The notes under the pieces were generated by a model. The model was not told the origin of the DNA, searched no databases, and worked only from the letters and a program-made list of their open reading frames with translations. A stretch of DNA of 64,000 nt from Oceanobacillus sp. J11TS1 (GTDB taxonomy: Bacteria > Bacillota > Bacilli > Bacillales > Amphibacillaceae). Positions 56,721-64,000 of the stretch are shown piece after piece (position 1 is the stretch's first letter; the number at the start of each line of letters is the position of its first letter). The stretch spans positions 62,001-126,000 of the forward strand of contig NZ_BORO01000008.1 in the NCBI RefSeq assembly GCF_018333215.1, given 5' to 3'. Both the position numbers and the translations under genes were made by a program.

Positions 56721-59700
56721 GTGATCACGTATATGGAAAAAAAGGTAACGGAAAAACAAATTGCATCCCTCTATCAAGAAATGAAAAACAAGGGGGATAA
56801 AGTGAATGCAGATAAGATGCTTGATATGCTGGAAAAATATTTACACCAAGAGTTTATTATTACGCTGACAGGACATTTTTCTGCAGGAAAGTCCTCTTTA
56901 ATTAATCATTTACTGGGGCAGGAGATTTTAGCAAATAGTCCCATCCCTACCAGTGCGAATGTTGTCAAAATCTCTTCAGGAGAAGGAACGGCCAACGTGT
57001 TTTTTCATAATGGCGAGGTAGTTGAATACCGGGAACCGTACAACTTAGAGCAAATTAAACAGTTCACCAAAAATAAAAATCACATTAAGAAGTTGCATAT
57101 AAGTACAAGTGAGAAGATTTTACCGCCGCGTACAGCTATTTTAGATACACCTGGAATTGATGCTGCTGATGATATTGATAGAATGTTAACGGAAGCTTCT
57201 CTTCATCTATCGGACTTTCTTATTTATGTAACGGATTATAATCATGTTCAATCGGAAGTCAATCTATTATTTTTACAGGCGATGCAAGAAAATGGCCTGC
57301 CGTTTATTATTGTTATCAACCAAATCGATAAGCATAATGAAGCAGAGTTGCCTTTTGTCGAATTTGATAAAAAAATTAAACAAACGTTTGATCAATGGAA
57401 TCTACACCCTTCTTCCATTTTCTACACATCTCTTAAAAATCCGGAAGCACCGCATAACGAGTGGTCAACACTGAAGGACACTGTATTCAACATGCTGGAG
57501 TCCAAGGATGAGTACATGACGATGGATGCAAGTATTCGACAAATCGTGAATGATCACAAAGATAAAATTCATCAACAAATGGCGAGTCAGGAAGAATCTT
57601 TGGAAGATGTCAGTGAAGCATCATTAGCAAGTGAAATGGAAGCACTGACTAAAGAAATAAGCAAGATCAAGCAAAGACCTGGCAATATAGAGGCGGCGTT
57701 TTTAAAAGAAGTTGACCAAACTTCCAAGAATGCTTATTTGATGCCAGCAGATTTAAGAGAGCTTGCGAAGGCTTATCTGGAATCGACGCAGGCTGACTTT
57801 AAAGTTGGCGGGTTATTTAAAAGTAATAAAAAAACAAAAGAGGCAAAAAAGGAACGGACGCAGGCCTTTGTAAATGCTTTAGAAAAGAACGTGGAGACAA
57901 CATTAAAATGGAAACTTCGAGATAAATGGTATGAGCAAATTGAAATCCATCAACTAGACTCCTCGTATCAAGAGAAAGGAGTCGCTTATTTAGAGTGGTC
58001 TTTGGACGAAGCGTGGTTAGAAAGTAATTTGCATCAAGGTGCTACTATGAATGGAGATTATGTCTTAAATTATACCAATGAAATTGCTGCTGGTGTGAAA
58101 GCACATTTTAAGAAGCAGATGAAACAGCTAGCTAAAGAAGTTAGAAAGGAACTAGAAGATCAAAATAAACAGCAGTTACAAGAGCTGACGCAACAATTAG
58201 AAGTGCTCCAAGATGCAGATGCAAAGCAAAAAGAAAACCATGCGCTTGCAAGTGAAGAGGCTGCTTATTTCAAGCATTTAGATGAGCAGCAAACAGATCC
58301 AGAAATATCATCGGATATCATTGCAGAGATGAAGAATGCGTTGGAAGCTCGCAAAGTACCTCCAAAACCTGCGGCGGAAAATCTGGATACTTTTGAAGAG
58401 GAATCGCAAGTACTAGTTGAAGAGGAGACACACGAAGAGAAAAAGAACGACTTATATCATGAGACAGATCAACATGTTGTCCGTAATATAGATAAAGTAT
58501 TGAACGTTATCCATTTACCAGGATTTGAAAGTTATCAGCAAGATTTAAAGAACCGAAGAATATCTCTAACGGAACGATCTTATACAATTGCTTTATTTGG
58601 AGCATTTAGTGCTGGTAAATCGTCATTCGCCAATGCTATTCTAGGTGAACGTGTACTGCCTGTATCACCGAATCCAACTACTGCAGCAGTCAATCGTATT
58701 CGTCCCGTAACAAATGAAAACAGGCACCGAGACGTTATCGTGACCTTTAAGTCAGAGGAAATGCTAGTGGATGATATAAAAACATTGGCAAAAGAATGCG
58801 AACCGCCAAACACTTCTCTGGACGGACTTATCACATGGCTGGAAAAAGAAAAAGTGTTAACCAATGCACGCCTCCCCAAAATGTATCAAGCTTATTTAAG
58901 TGCGATACTAGAAGGTTATAAACAAGTTAAATCTGTGATTGGATCTACAAAAAAAATAACTTTTGAGGATTTTGAATCCTATGTGACAGATGAAGAAAAA
59001 GCTTGTTACATTGCTTCAATGGATCTTTTTTATGATTGCGAGGTAACTAAACAAGGAATTACGCTTGTAGATACACCGGGTGCTGATTCCATTAATGCCA
59101 GACATACGAACGTATCCTTTGAATATATTAAACATGCAGATGCGATTCTCTATGTCACGTATTATAATCACGCTTTATCTCGCGCGGATAAAGATTTTCT
59201 AATGCAGTTAGGCCGTGTGAAAGATGTCTTTGAATTAGATAAAATGTTTTTCATTGTAAATGCAGCAGACCTTGCAAGTAATCAGGAAGAGCTAGATTTA
59301 GTAACGGGTTATGTGAAAGATCAACTAGCGCAATTAGGCATTCGATTTCCGCGTCTCTTCCCAGTCTCTAGCAAGCTGTCTTTAGAAGAAAAAATAGAGA
59401 AAACGCCTCTCAATGAACAGATGCAGTTGTTTGAATCTCGCTTTTATGATTTTATTCACCATGATTTAACTGCTCTTGCCAAAAGAGCGGCAATCAGTGA
59501 CATGCAGCGAACAGGGGAAGCGTTAGAGCAATTTATTCAATCATTAAAACTTGATCAATCTGAAAAAACGAAGCGCAAAAATGCATTAAATGATGCTTAT
59601 CAGCAAATCATGGATGAGACGGAAAAATTAGATACCGCGTCGACAGTAAATCGCTGGCATCAAAAATTAGAGAAGCAAATCTATTTTCTCAACCAGCGTT

Positions 59701-60362
59701 TTACGATACGTTTTCATGATTTGTTCAAAGAAATTTATAATCCTACAACCATTACAGAGTCAGGAAAAGCAGGTAGAGACCAGATGGCTAATCAATTTGA
59801 ACAATTAGTCGCTTATATGGAAAAGGAATTGCATCAGGAATTATTAGCAATTTCTTTACGAATTGAGCATTTATTAAAAAGTTTATTGAAGACAAATCAG
59901 CATGAGATGATTGAAAAAGCGAAAAAGCTTGACCCTGTCTTTTCTATTTCAGAATGGGACATTACCGCCTTTAATACACCGGATATCTCGATTAAGCTTT
60001 CTATTAAAAAGCGGAATGACCTTCAAAAACTATTTAGTAAATTTAAAGATACGAAAACTTTCTTTGTCCAAAATCAAAAGGAAGACATAAAAGAGCATTT
60101 ATATGAATTGATTGAGCCAGATATCCAAGATTTTTTGGAACAAGGTGCGCAAGTTATCCGCTCCTCTTACCAACAGCAATGGGATAAAGGAATTCAACAA
60201 GAAAAAACAAAACTTGTACATGAGGCTACGATTCTTTATCAGCAGTTTATTGAACGTTTGTTTGTTGAAGTGGATATGGAAGATCTTGCTAAGCGAAAAG
60301 AACAAATGGATGTTATCCTAGATATATACAGAGAGGAAGGGAATAGAAATGACAACAAATAA
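56721..60362 (+). CDS. dynA: Double dynamin-like GTPase DynA
   Basis: 1213 residues with two dynamin modules in tandem. Module 1: P-loop GHFSAGKSS at 51-59, switch LDTPGID, base motif INQID. Module 2: P-loop GAFSAGKSS at about 627, VDTPGADS, VNAAD. Long helical stalks follow each. B. subtilis DynA (YpbR) is a membrane-fusing dynamin that protects membranes under stress and phage attack. GTG start with AAAAGGGG ahead. It overlaps ypcP by 14 bases, as a two-gene unit. Confidence 0.94.
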   Translation: MITYMEKKVTEKQIASLYQEMKNKGDKVNADKMLDMLEKYLHQEFIITLTGHFSAGKSSLINHLLGQEILANSPIPTSANVVKISSGEGTANVFFHNGEVVEYREPYNLEQIKQFTKNKNHIKKLHISTSEKILPPRTAILDTPGIDAADDIDRMLTEASLHLSDFLIYVTDYNHVQSEVNLLFLQAMQENGLPFIIVINQIDKHNEAELPFVEFDKKIKQTFDQWNLHPSSIFYTSLKNPEAPHNEWSTLKDTVFNMLESKDEYMTMDASIRQIVNDHKDKIHQQMASQEESLEDVSEASLASEMEALTKEISKIKQRPGNIEAAFLKEVDQTSKNAYLMPADLRELAKAYLESTQADFKVGGLFKSNKKTKEAKKERTQAFVNALEKNVETTLKWKLRDKWYEQIEIHQLDSSYQEKGVAYLEWSLDEAWLESNLHQGATMNGDYVLNYTNEIAAGVKAHFKKQMKQLAKEVRKELEDQNKQQLQELTQQLEVLQDADAKQKENHALASEEAAYFKHLDEQQTDPEISSDIIAEMKNALEARKVPPKPAAENLDTFEEESQVLVEEETHEEKKNDLYHETDQHVVRNIDKVLNVIHLPGFESYQQDLKNRRISLTERSYTIALFGAFSAGKSSFANAILGERVLPVSPNPTTAAVNRIRPVTNENRHRDVIVTFKSEEMLVDDIKTLAKECEPPNTSLDGLITWLEKEKVLTNARLPKMYQAYLSAILEGYKQVKSVIGSTKKITFEDFESYVTDEEKACYIASMDLFYDCEVTKQGITLVDTPGADSINARHTNVSFEYIKHADAILYVTYYNHALSRADKDFLMQLGRVKDVFELDKMFFIVNAADLASNQEELDLVTGYVKDQLAQLGIRFPRLFPVSSKLSLEEKIEKTPLNEQMQLFESRFYDFIHHDLTALAKRAAISDMQRTGEALEQFIQSLKLDQSEKTKRKNALNDAYQQIMDETEKLDTASTVNRWHQKLEKQIYFLNQRFTIRFHDLFKEIYNPTTITESGKAGRDQMANQFEQLVAYMEKELHQELLAISLRIEHLLKSLLKTNQHEMIEKAKKLDPVFSISEWDITAFNTPDISIKLSIKKRNDLQKLFSKFKDTKTFFVQNQKEDIKEHLYELIEPDIQDFLEQGAQVIRSSYQQQWDKGIQQEKTKLVHEATILYQQFIERLFVEVDMEDLAKRKEQMDVILDIYREEGNRNDNK

Positions 60363-61245
60363 AGTTTTATTAGTAGATGGCATGGCGCTGCTATTTAGAG
60401 GGTTTTTCGCAACATCTTTCCGAGGTAATTTTATGTATAATTCAAAAGGGGTTCCAACCAACGGTGTGTATCAGTTTTTACGTTATTTAACAGATGCCAT
60501 CCATACTTTTCAGCCGTCACATGTTATTTGCTGCTGGGATATGGGGAGTAAAACTTTCCGTACAGAATTATATGATGGGTATAAAGCAAACCGTGATGAG
60601 CCGCCTGTGGAACTAATTCCTCAGTTTGACTTAGTAAAAGATGTCGTGAACTCATTTGATATTCCCAATATAGGCTTAGAAAACTTTGAAGCCGATGATT
60701 GCATGGGAACACTCGCAAATTTATATAGCCAGGAAAATGAGGTGCTTATCCTTTCTGGTGACCAAGATTTACTTCAGTTAGTAAAAGAAAATATCAGTGT
60801 TATCATTATGCGTAAAGGCCAAGGTAATTATGAGGTTTTTGATAAAGATAACTTCTACGAGAAAAAAGCGCTTTTCCCTGCACAAATCATTGACTTGAAA
60901 GGGTTAATGGGGGATTCTTCGGATAATTATCCTGGGGTTAAAGGGATTGGTGAAAAAACAGCAATAAAGTTATTGCAGGAATATGGAACAATTGATGATT
61001 TGTTAGAGAACATGGAGAAGCTGCCTAAAGGGGTACAGAATAAATTACAAACAGATTTGGATATGCTCCATCTCTCCCGTAAGCTTGCTGAAATCAAATG
61101 TGATGTACCAGTAGCATGTGAATTAGAAACATCTCAATGGCATTTTGAAGAGGAAAAAGTAATCACGAAATTAGATGAGCTGGAATGGAAGCATTTAGAC
61201 CGTCTGTTAGCACCATTGAAAGATACAAAGCCCATTTCACTTTAA
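60349..61245 (+). CDS. ypcP: 5'-3' exonuclease YpcP (FEN-like, RNase H-related)
   Basis: 298 residues, equal to the N-terminal exonuclease domain of DNA polymerase I without the polymerase. Metal-binding acidic residues: LLVDGMALLFRG at the start, DLVKDVVNSF, FEADDCMGTLA, SGDQDLLQLV and LMGDSSDNYPGVKGIGEKTA including the helix-hairpin-helix. It acts in RNA primer removal and repair. Its ATG lies inside the end of dynA. Confidence 0.94.
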   Translation: MTTNKVLLVDGMALLFRGFFATSFRGNFMYNSKGVPTNGVYQFLRYLTDAIHTFQPSHVICCWDMGSKTFRTELYDGYKANRDEPPVELIPQFDLVKDVVNSFDIPNIGLENFEADDCMGTLANLYSQENEVLILSGDQDLLQLVKENISVIIMRKGQGNYEVFDKDNFYEKKALFPAQIIDLKGLMGDSSDNYPGVKGIGEKTAIKLLQEYGTIDDLLENMEKLPKGVQNKLQTDLDMLHLSRKLAEIKCDVPVACELETSQWHFEEEKVITKLDELEWKHLDRLLAPLKDTKPISL

Positions 61246-61257
61246 GCAACTCCGATA

Positions 61258-61316
61258 AACAATAGGGGGTATCCGTTATACCTGCACGGGGTAAATCGGA
61301 TACCCCTTTATTGTTC
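61258..61316 (+). terminator. Terminator after ypcP
   Basis: AACAATAGGGGGTATCCG pairs with CGGATACCCCTTTATTGTT, an unusually long and stable stem with an inner arm. Confidence 0.8.
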
Positions 61317-61604
61317 TCTATGAATCTTGGAGGATGCCCAGTGAAACGGATGTGAGATCCACTAATAAAGAGTGCTATATCTCATTCGTTCATTATAACG
61401 AACAATAAAATTATTGTATAAGTTTTTCTTATCCCTATCCTTAGAAAGTTCGAATAATGCTGAAATTTGGTATAAACACTACGAATCGTTATGTTATAAT
61501 GAATGACGAGAGTTTGTTCCGAGTCCTGTAAGCATATAAATGTAACGTACAGAAAGATAGGCCGCGATTTTGCAAAAGAAGAGCATCTAAAACGGAGGAA
61601 AACA
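61317..61604. other. Intergenic region before the PH-like gene
   Basis: 288 bases, AT-rich. A TATAAT at 61495-61500 could be a -10, but I see no -35 at the right distance. Nothing else is recognised. Confidence 0.4.
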
Positions 61605-62030
61605 ATGTATTTTGTGTCGAAAAAAGATAGATGGTTAACGATAGTTTTTTGGATTGTCGTGATTGCTGGTGTTTTAATTCCGCTATTCAAAGGCCAAGTT
61701 ACAAGTTTTTTGATTATATTACTGCTATGTGTCGTATTACTTTGGTTTTGGTTCCGTACAGGTTATAAAATTGAAAAAGAACGTTTAATTATTTATTATG
61801 GTCCTATTCGACAAACCATTTATACAGAAAAGATAGAATTAATTCTTGTTTCTAAAATGCCGCTTATTTCCCCTGCACTTTCTTTGGACCGTATCCAAAT
61901 TCGTAGCGGAAAATATGACCTTATTGCGATTTCACCAAAGGATAAGTATACTTTTGTCAAAGAACTAACAAAGTTAAATCCCAAAATTTCGGTAGATAAA
62001 CGTTTATTAGAAGAAAAGGAAGGAGAGTAA
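61605..62030 (+). CDS. Membrane protein with a bacterial PH-like domain
   Basis: 141 residues: two membrane segments (about 9-30 and 33-52), then a beta-rich domain TGYKIEKERLIIYYGPIRQ and ISPALSLDRIQIRS, which looks like the YyaB-type bacterial PH domains. Cellular role unknown. AACGGAGG sets the ATG at 61605; the longer frame from 61503 has no site. Four bases from cysK-like, so probably co-transcribed with it. Confidence 0.75.
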   Translation: MYFVSKKDRWLTIVFWIVVIAGVLIPLFKGQVTSFLIILLLCVVLLWFWFRTGYKIEKERLIIYYGPIRQTIYTEKIELILVSKMPLISPALSLDRIQIRSGKYDLIAISPKDKYTFVKELTKLNPKISVDKRLLEEKEGE

Positions 62031-62033
62031 AAA

Positions 62034-62957
62034 ATGCGAGTAGTAGATAATATTACAGAGTTAGTAGGAGACACTCCCATGGTGGCATTAAATCATTTGC
62101 AGCCAGAACATGCAGCAAAAATTTATGTCAAACTAGAAATGTTTAACCCTAGCGGGAGTGTTAAAGATCGAGCTGCAGTACATATGATACATGTTGCAGA
62201 GCAGGAAACCCTTATTCACCCTGGAGATACGATTATTGAACCAACCAGTGGTAATACTGGAATTGGTTTAGCGATGGTTGCAGCTGCAAAAGGATATCAT
62301 GCAATTCTTGTTATGCCGGATAATAGTACAGAAGAAAGAAGGAATCTTTTAAAAGCGTATGGTGCAAAAGTGGTTTTAACACCAAGTGATGAAAAAATGC
62401 CGGGCGCAATTAAAAAAGCTTTCGAATTGCAAGAACAGATACCAAATAGCTTTATCCCCCAACAATTTAAAAATATATCGAACCCAGATGCCCATCGTAA
62501 AACAACTGCTCTGGAAATTTTACAACAAATGGATCATCAGTTAGATGCTTTTGTCTGTACTGCCGGAACAGGAGGTACAGTAACAGGAACTGGGGAATCA
62601 TTAAAAGAATTTTTACCAGATTTACATATTGCTGTAGTAGAGCCAAAAGGTTCGCCGGTATTATCAGGCGGAGAACCCGGTCCGCACAAATTAGTTGGGA
62701 CAAGCCCAGGCTTTGTACCTGAGATTTTAAATACCGCTGTTTACGATGAAATAATCCAAATTAACGATGAACAAGCATTAAACCTATTACAAGAACTGGC
62801 TCAAAAAGAAGGTTTGTTTATCGGGCCGTCTGGAGCTGCGGCTATTTATGCTGCCATGGAGGTTGCTAAACGTTTAGCACCTACGCAAAAGGTAGTTTGT
62901 ATTGCACCTGACACAGGGGAGAGATACCTCTCTATGGATTTTTTACAAGAAATGTAA
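62034..62957 (+). CDS. cysK: Cysteine synthase family protein (O-acetylserine sulfhydrylase)
   Basis: 307 residues. PLP-Lys in NPSGSVKDRAA (about 42), the substrate loop PTSGNTGIG, phosphate-binding AGTGGTVTGTG, and the C-terminal GLFIGPSGAAA. It makes cysteine from O-acetylserine and sulfide. The gene is of the CysK fold, but with only PLP-fold motifs a CBS-like (MccA/YrhA) or other role is possible. ATG after AAGGAGAG. Confidence 0.88.
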   Translation: MRVVDNITELVGDTPMVALNHLQPEHAAKIYVKLEMFNPSGSVKDRAAVHMIHVAEQETLIHPGDTIIEPTSGNTGIGLAMVAAAKGYHAILVMPDNSTEERRNLLKAYGAKVVLTPSDEKMPGAIKKAFELQEQIPNSFIPQQFKNISNPDAHRKTTALEILQQMDHQLDAFVCTAGTGGTVTGTGESLKEFLPDLHIAVVEPKGSPVLSGGEPGPHKLVGTSPGFVPEILNTAVYDEIIQINDEQALNLLQELAQKEGLFIGPSGAAAIYAAMEVAKRLAPTQKVVCIAPDTGERYLSMDFLQEM

Positions 62958-63129
62958 CGAGTAATTAGATGAATCACCTATCTGTTCATTTTGCATAGAT
63001 TACCAATAAGTAGCGTTTGCAAATGTAGTTTAAAATTGGATAATGCTGACTTATAGTATACAAAACAAGGCTTATGGAATGAGAAACATTGCAGAATGAA
63101 GTTTCGTTAAAAAAACCTCTATATTTCAT

Positions 63130-63158
63130 TTGTTTTTCTTCATTATTCTTGCTATAAT
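63130..63158 (+). promoter_or_regulatory. Sigma-A promoter of the lysine riboswitch-dapA unit
   Basis: TTGTTT (63130-63135), 17 bases, TATAAT (63153-63158) preceded by TGC. Confidence 0.75.
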
Positions 63159-63174
63159 ACAGACAAATTCATTA

Positions 63175-63415
63175 TTCATAGGTGAATGGTAGAGGTGCAA
63201 AAACCATCAGTAAATATGCAGAGGCAGAATAGGCTGGCGTTGAAGCATATGGAAAGGGGAATTTGCCGAAGTATAATAAGCCTTATTCTTATTATACTGG
63301 TACTTGGATTGAATAAGTCCAGTGCTGTCATATAGGAAACTATGTGGAGGGCTATCAGCTGAGAGGACATTTTAATGTTTAAGCAGCAGCGGTCTCCGTT
63401 GGTGCTTTTTAATTT
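63175..63415 (+). promoter_or_regulatory. Lysine riboswitch (L box) with terminator
   Basis: Conserved pieces in order: AGAGGTGC (63191-63198), AGTAA (63209-63213), AAGGGGAATTTGCCGAAG (63254-63271), CTGG, GCTGTCA, GGAGGGCTATCAGCTGAG (about 63345-63364) and AGGAC. It ends in a hairpin with G-T pairs and TTTTT (63380-63410). High lysine is expected to stop transcription of dapA. Confidence 0.88.
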
Positions 63416-63604
63416 GTGGAAATAGTTAAAGGAATGAATGGTAATAAAAGAAGACAAATTAGGAAGCTGCAGGTGAAAAAATTGAGCCTTGCTTCCGCCT
63501 ATCTTAATTACTTTCCACCCTCTAGGTTTTAAGGCACTTTACTTCTGTGCTATTGGTCTATTTTTCATCAAGTAATGTTGATATTATACAAAGGGTGTGT
63601 TGTT

Positions 63605-64000
63605 ATGAACTTCGGGAAAGTTGTCACGGCGATGGTGACGCCGTTTAATGAGAAGAAAGAAATTGATTATGAGGCATTAGATAACTTGATTGAGTATCTG
63701 ATTGAGAATGGTTCAGATGGATTAGTGGTAGCAGGAACAACAGGAGAATCCCCAACTTTATCAAATGAAGAAAAGTTAGCATTATTTTCACATACTGTTG
63801 AAAAAGTAAATGGTCGGGTTTCTGTTATTGCAGGTACAGGTTCCAACCAGACAAAAGGATCTATTGAACTGTCGCAAGCTGCTGAAAAAACAGGGGTAGA
63901 TGCCATTATGCTTGTAACCCCGTATTATAATAAGCCTTCTCAAGATGGTTTGTATGAGCATTTCAAAGCGGTGGCAAATGCGGTTCAATTACCAATAATG
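63605..64000 (+). CDS. dapA: 4-hydroxy-tetrahydrodipicolinate synthase DapA (partial)
   Basis: The first 132 codons, running off the window end. The N-terminus [32 protein letters not shown] with the substrate-binding Thr-Thr pair, AGTGSNQT, and [16 protein letters not shown] identify the family. It condenses pyruvate with aspartate semialdehyde at the first step to lysine and dipicolinate. AAAGGGTG precedes the ATG. Controlled by the upstream lysine riboswitch, 190 bases away. Confidence 0.93.
   Translation, partial: MNFGKVVTAMVTPFNEKKEIDYEALDNLIEYLIENGSDGLVVAGTTGESPTLSNEEKLALFSHTVEKVNGRVSVIAGTGSNQTKGSIELSQAAEKTGVDAIMLVTPYYNKPSQDGLYEHFKAVANAVQLPIM

Noticed and set aside
61382-61690. 102-codon minus-strand frame
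   Set aside because: It runs antisense over the PH-like gene and lacks a ribosome site; treated as a shadow.
63176-63457. 93-codon minus-strand frame
   Set aside because: It lies entirely over the lysine riboswitch, whose conserved RNA motifs explain the sequence.

Overview
This window is an AT-rich chromosomal stretch from a spore-forming, low-GC Gram-positive bacterium of the Bacillaceae, most like the Oceanobacillus/Virgibacillus group. The evidence is a complete spoIIIA operon, spoIVB, spo0A and sirA, AAGGAGG-type ribosome binding sites, frequent TTG/GTG starts, and long gene-order agreement with two Bacillus subtilis regions: mntR-yqhO-yqhP-yqhR-papA-efp-spoIIIA-accBC-yqhY-nusB-folD-xseAB-ispA-tlyA-ahrC-recN-spoIVB-spo0A, and lexA-(yneA)-yneB-ynzC-tkt-sirA-yneF-ccdA-ccdC-yneK-citB-yneN-yneP-yneQ-yneR-plsY-yneT-parE-parC. 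Names follow B. subtilis and come from recognising sequence and gene order, not from a database search.

Layout: 1-757 is the 3' end of a B12-dependent ribonucleotide reductase. 1111-6029 holds mntR, a patatin-like hydrolase, two small membrane proteins, a proline-type peptidase and efp. 6288-11464 is the engulfment-channel operon spoIIIAA-AH. 11721-21078 is housekeeping: acetyl-CoA carboxylase subunits, yqhY, nusB, folD, exonuclease VII, ispA, tlyA, ahrC and recN. 21324-23610 is spoIVB-spo0A. 24222-26711 is the SOS locus: lexA on the minus strand faces a 31-codon membrane peptide gene, followed by yneB and ynzC. 26812-35515 holds tkt, a P-loop protein, sirA, yneF, the Ccd cytochrome c genes, yneK and an orphan sporulation-type histidine kinase. 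35746-50957 runs from aconitase to topoisomerase IV, with yidD-folE2 and an osmolyte/ergothioneine-type ABC transporter inserted. 51293-56370 is an acyl-CoA dehydrogenase/biotin-dependent carboxylase cluster resembling the leucine-degradation yng operon. 56721-62957 has a double dynamin, a 5'-3' exonuclease, a PH-like membrane protein and a cysteine synthase. The window ends with a lysine riboswitch and the start of dapA.

How it fits together: several regulatory circuits can be read directly. LexA boxes lie inside the spacer of the sigma-A promoters of both the 31-aa peptide gene and parE. spo0A has a sigma-A promoter, a near-consensus sigma-H promoter and a 0A box. sirA has a long-spacer, spoIIG-like promoter with 0A boxes. 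The aconitase gene has a CcpC-type ATAA-N7-TTAT dyad and a hairpin that covers its Shine-Dalgarno sequence.

The least expected content is (i) the SOS-controlled 31-aa single-pass membrane peptide standing where B. subtilis has the larger division inhibitor gene yneA, (ii) a family of non-coding elements with shared terminal inverted repeats scattered between genes, (iii) spoIIIAF apparently lacking any standard start codon at the position where the protein should begin, and (iv) several structured or decayed intergenic stretches. I see no rRNA, tRNA, CRISPR array, prophage or full insertion sequence.
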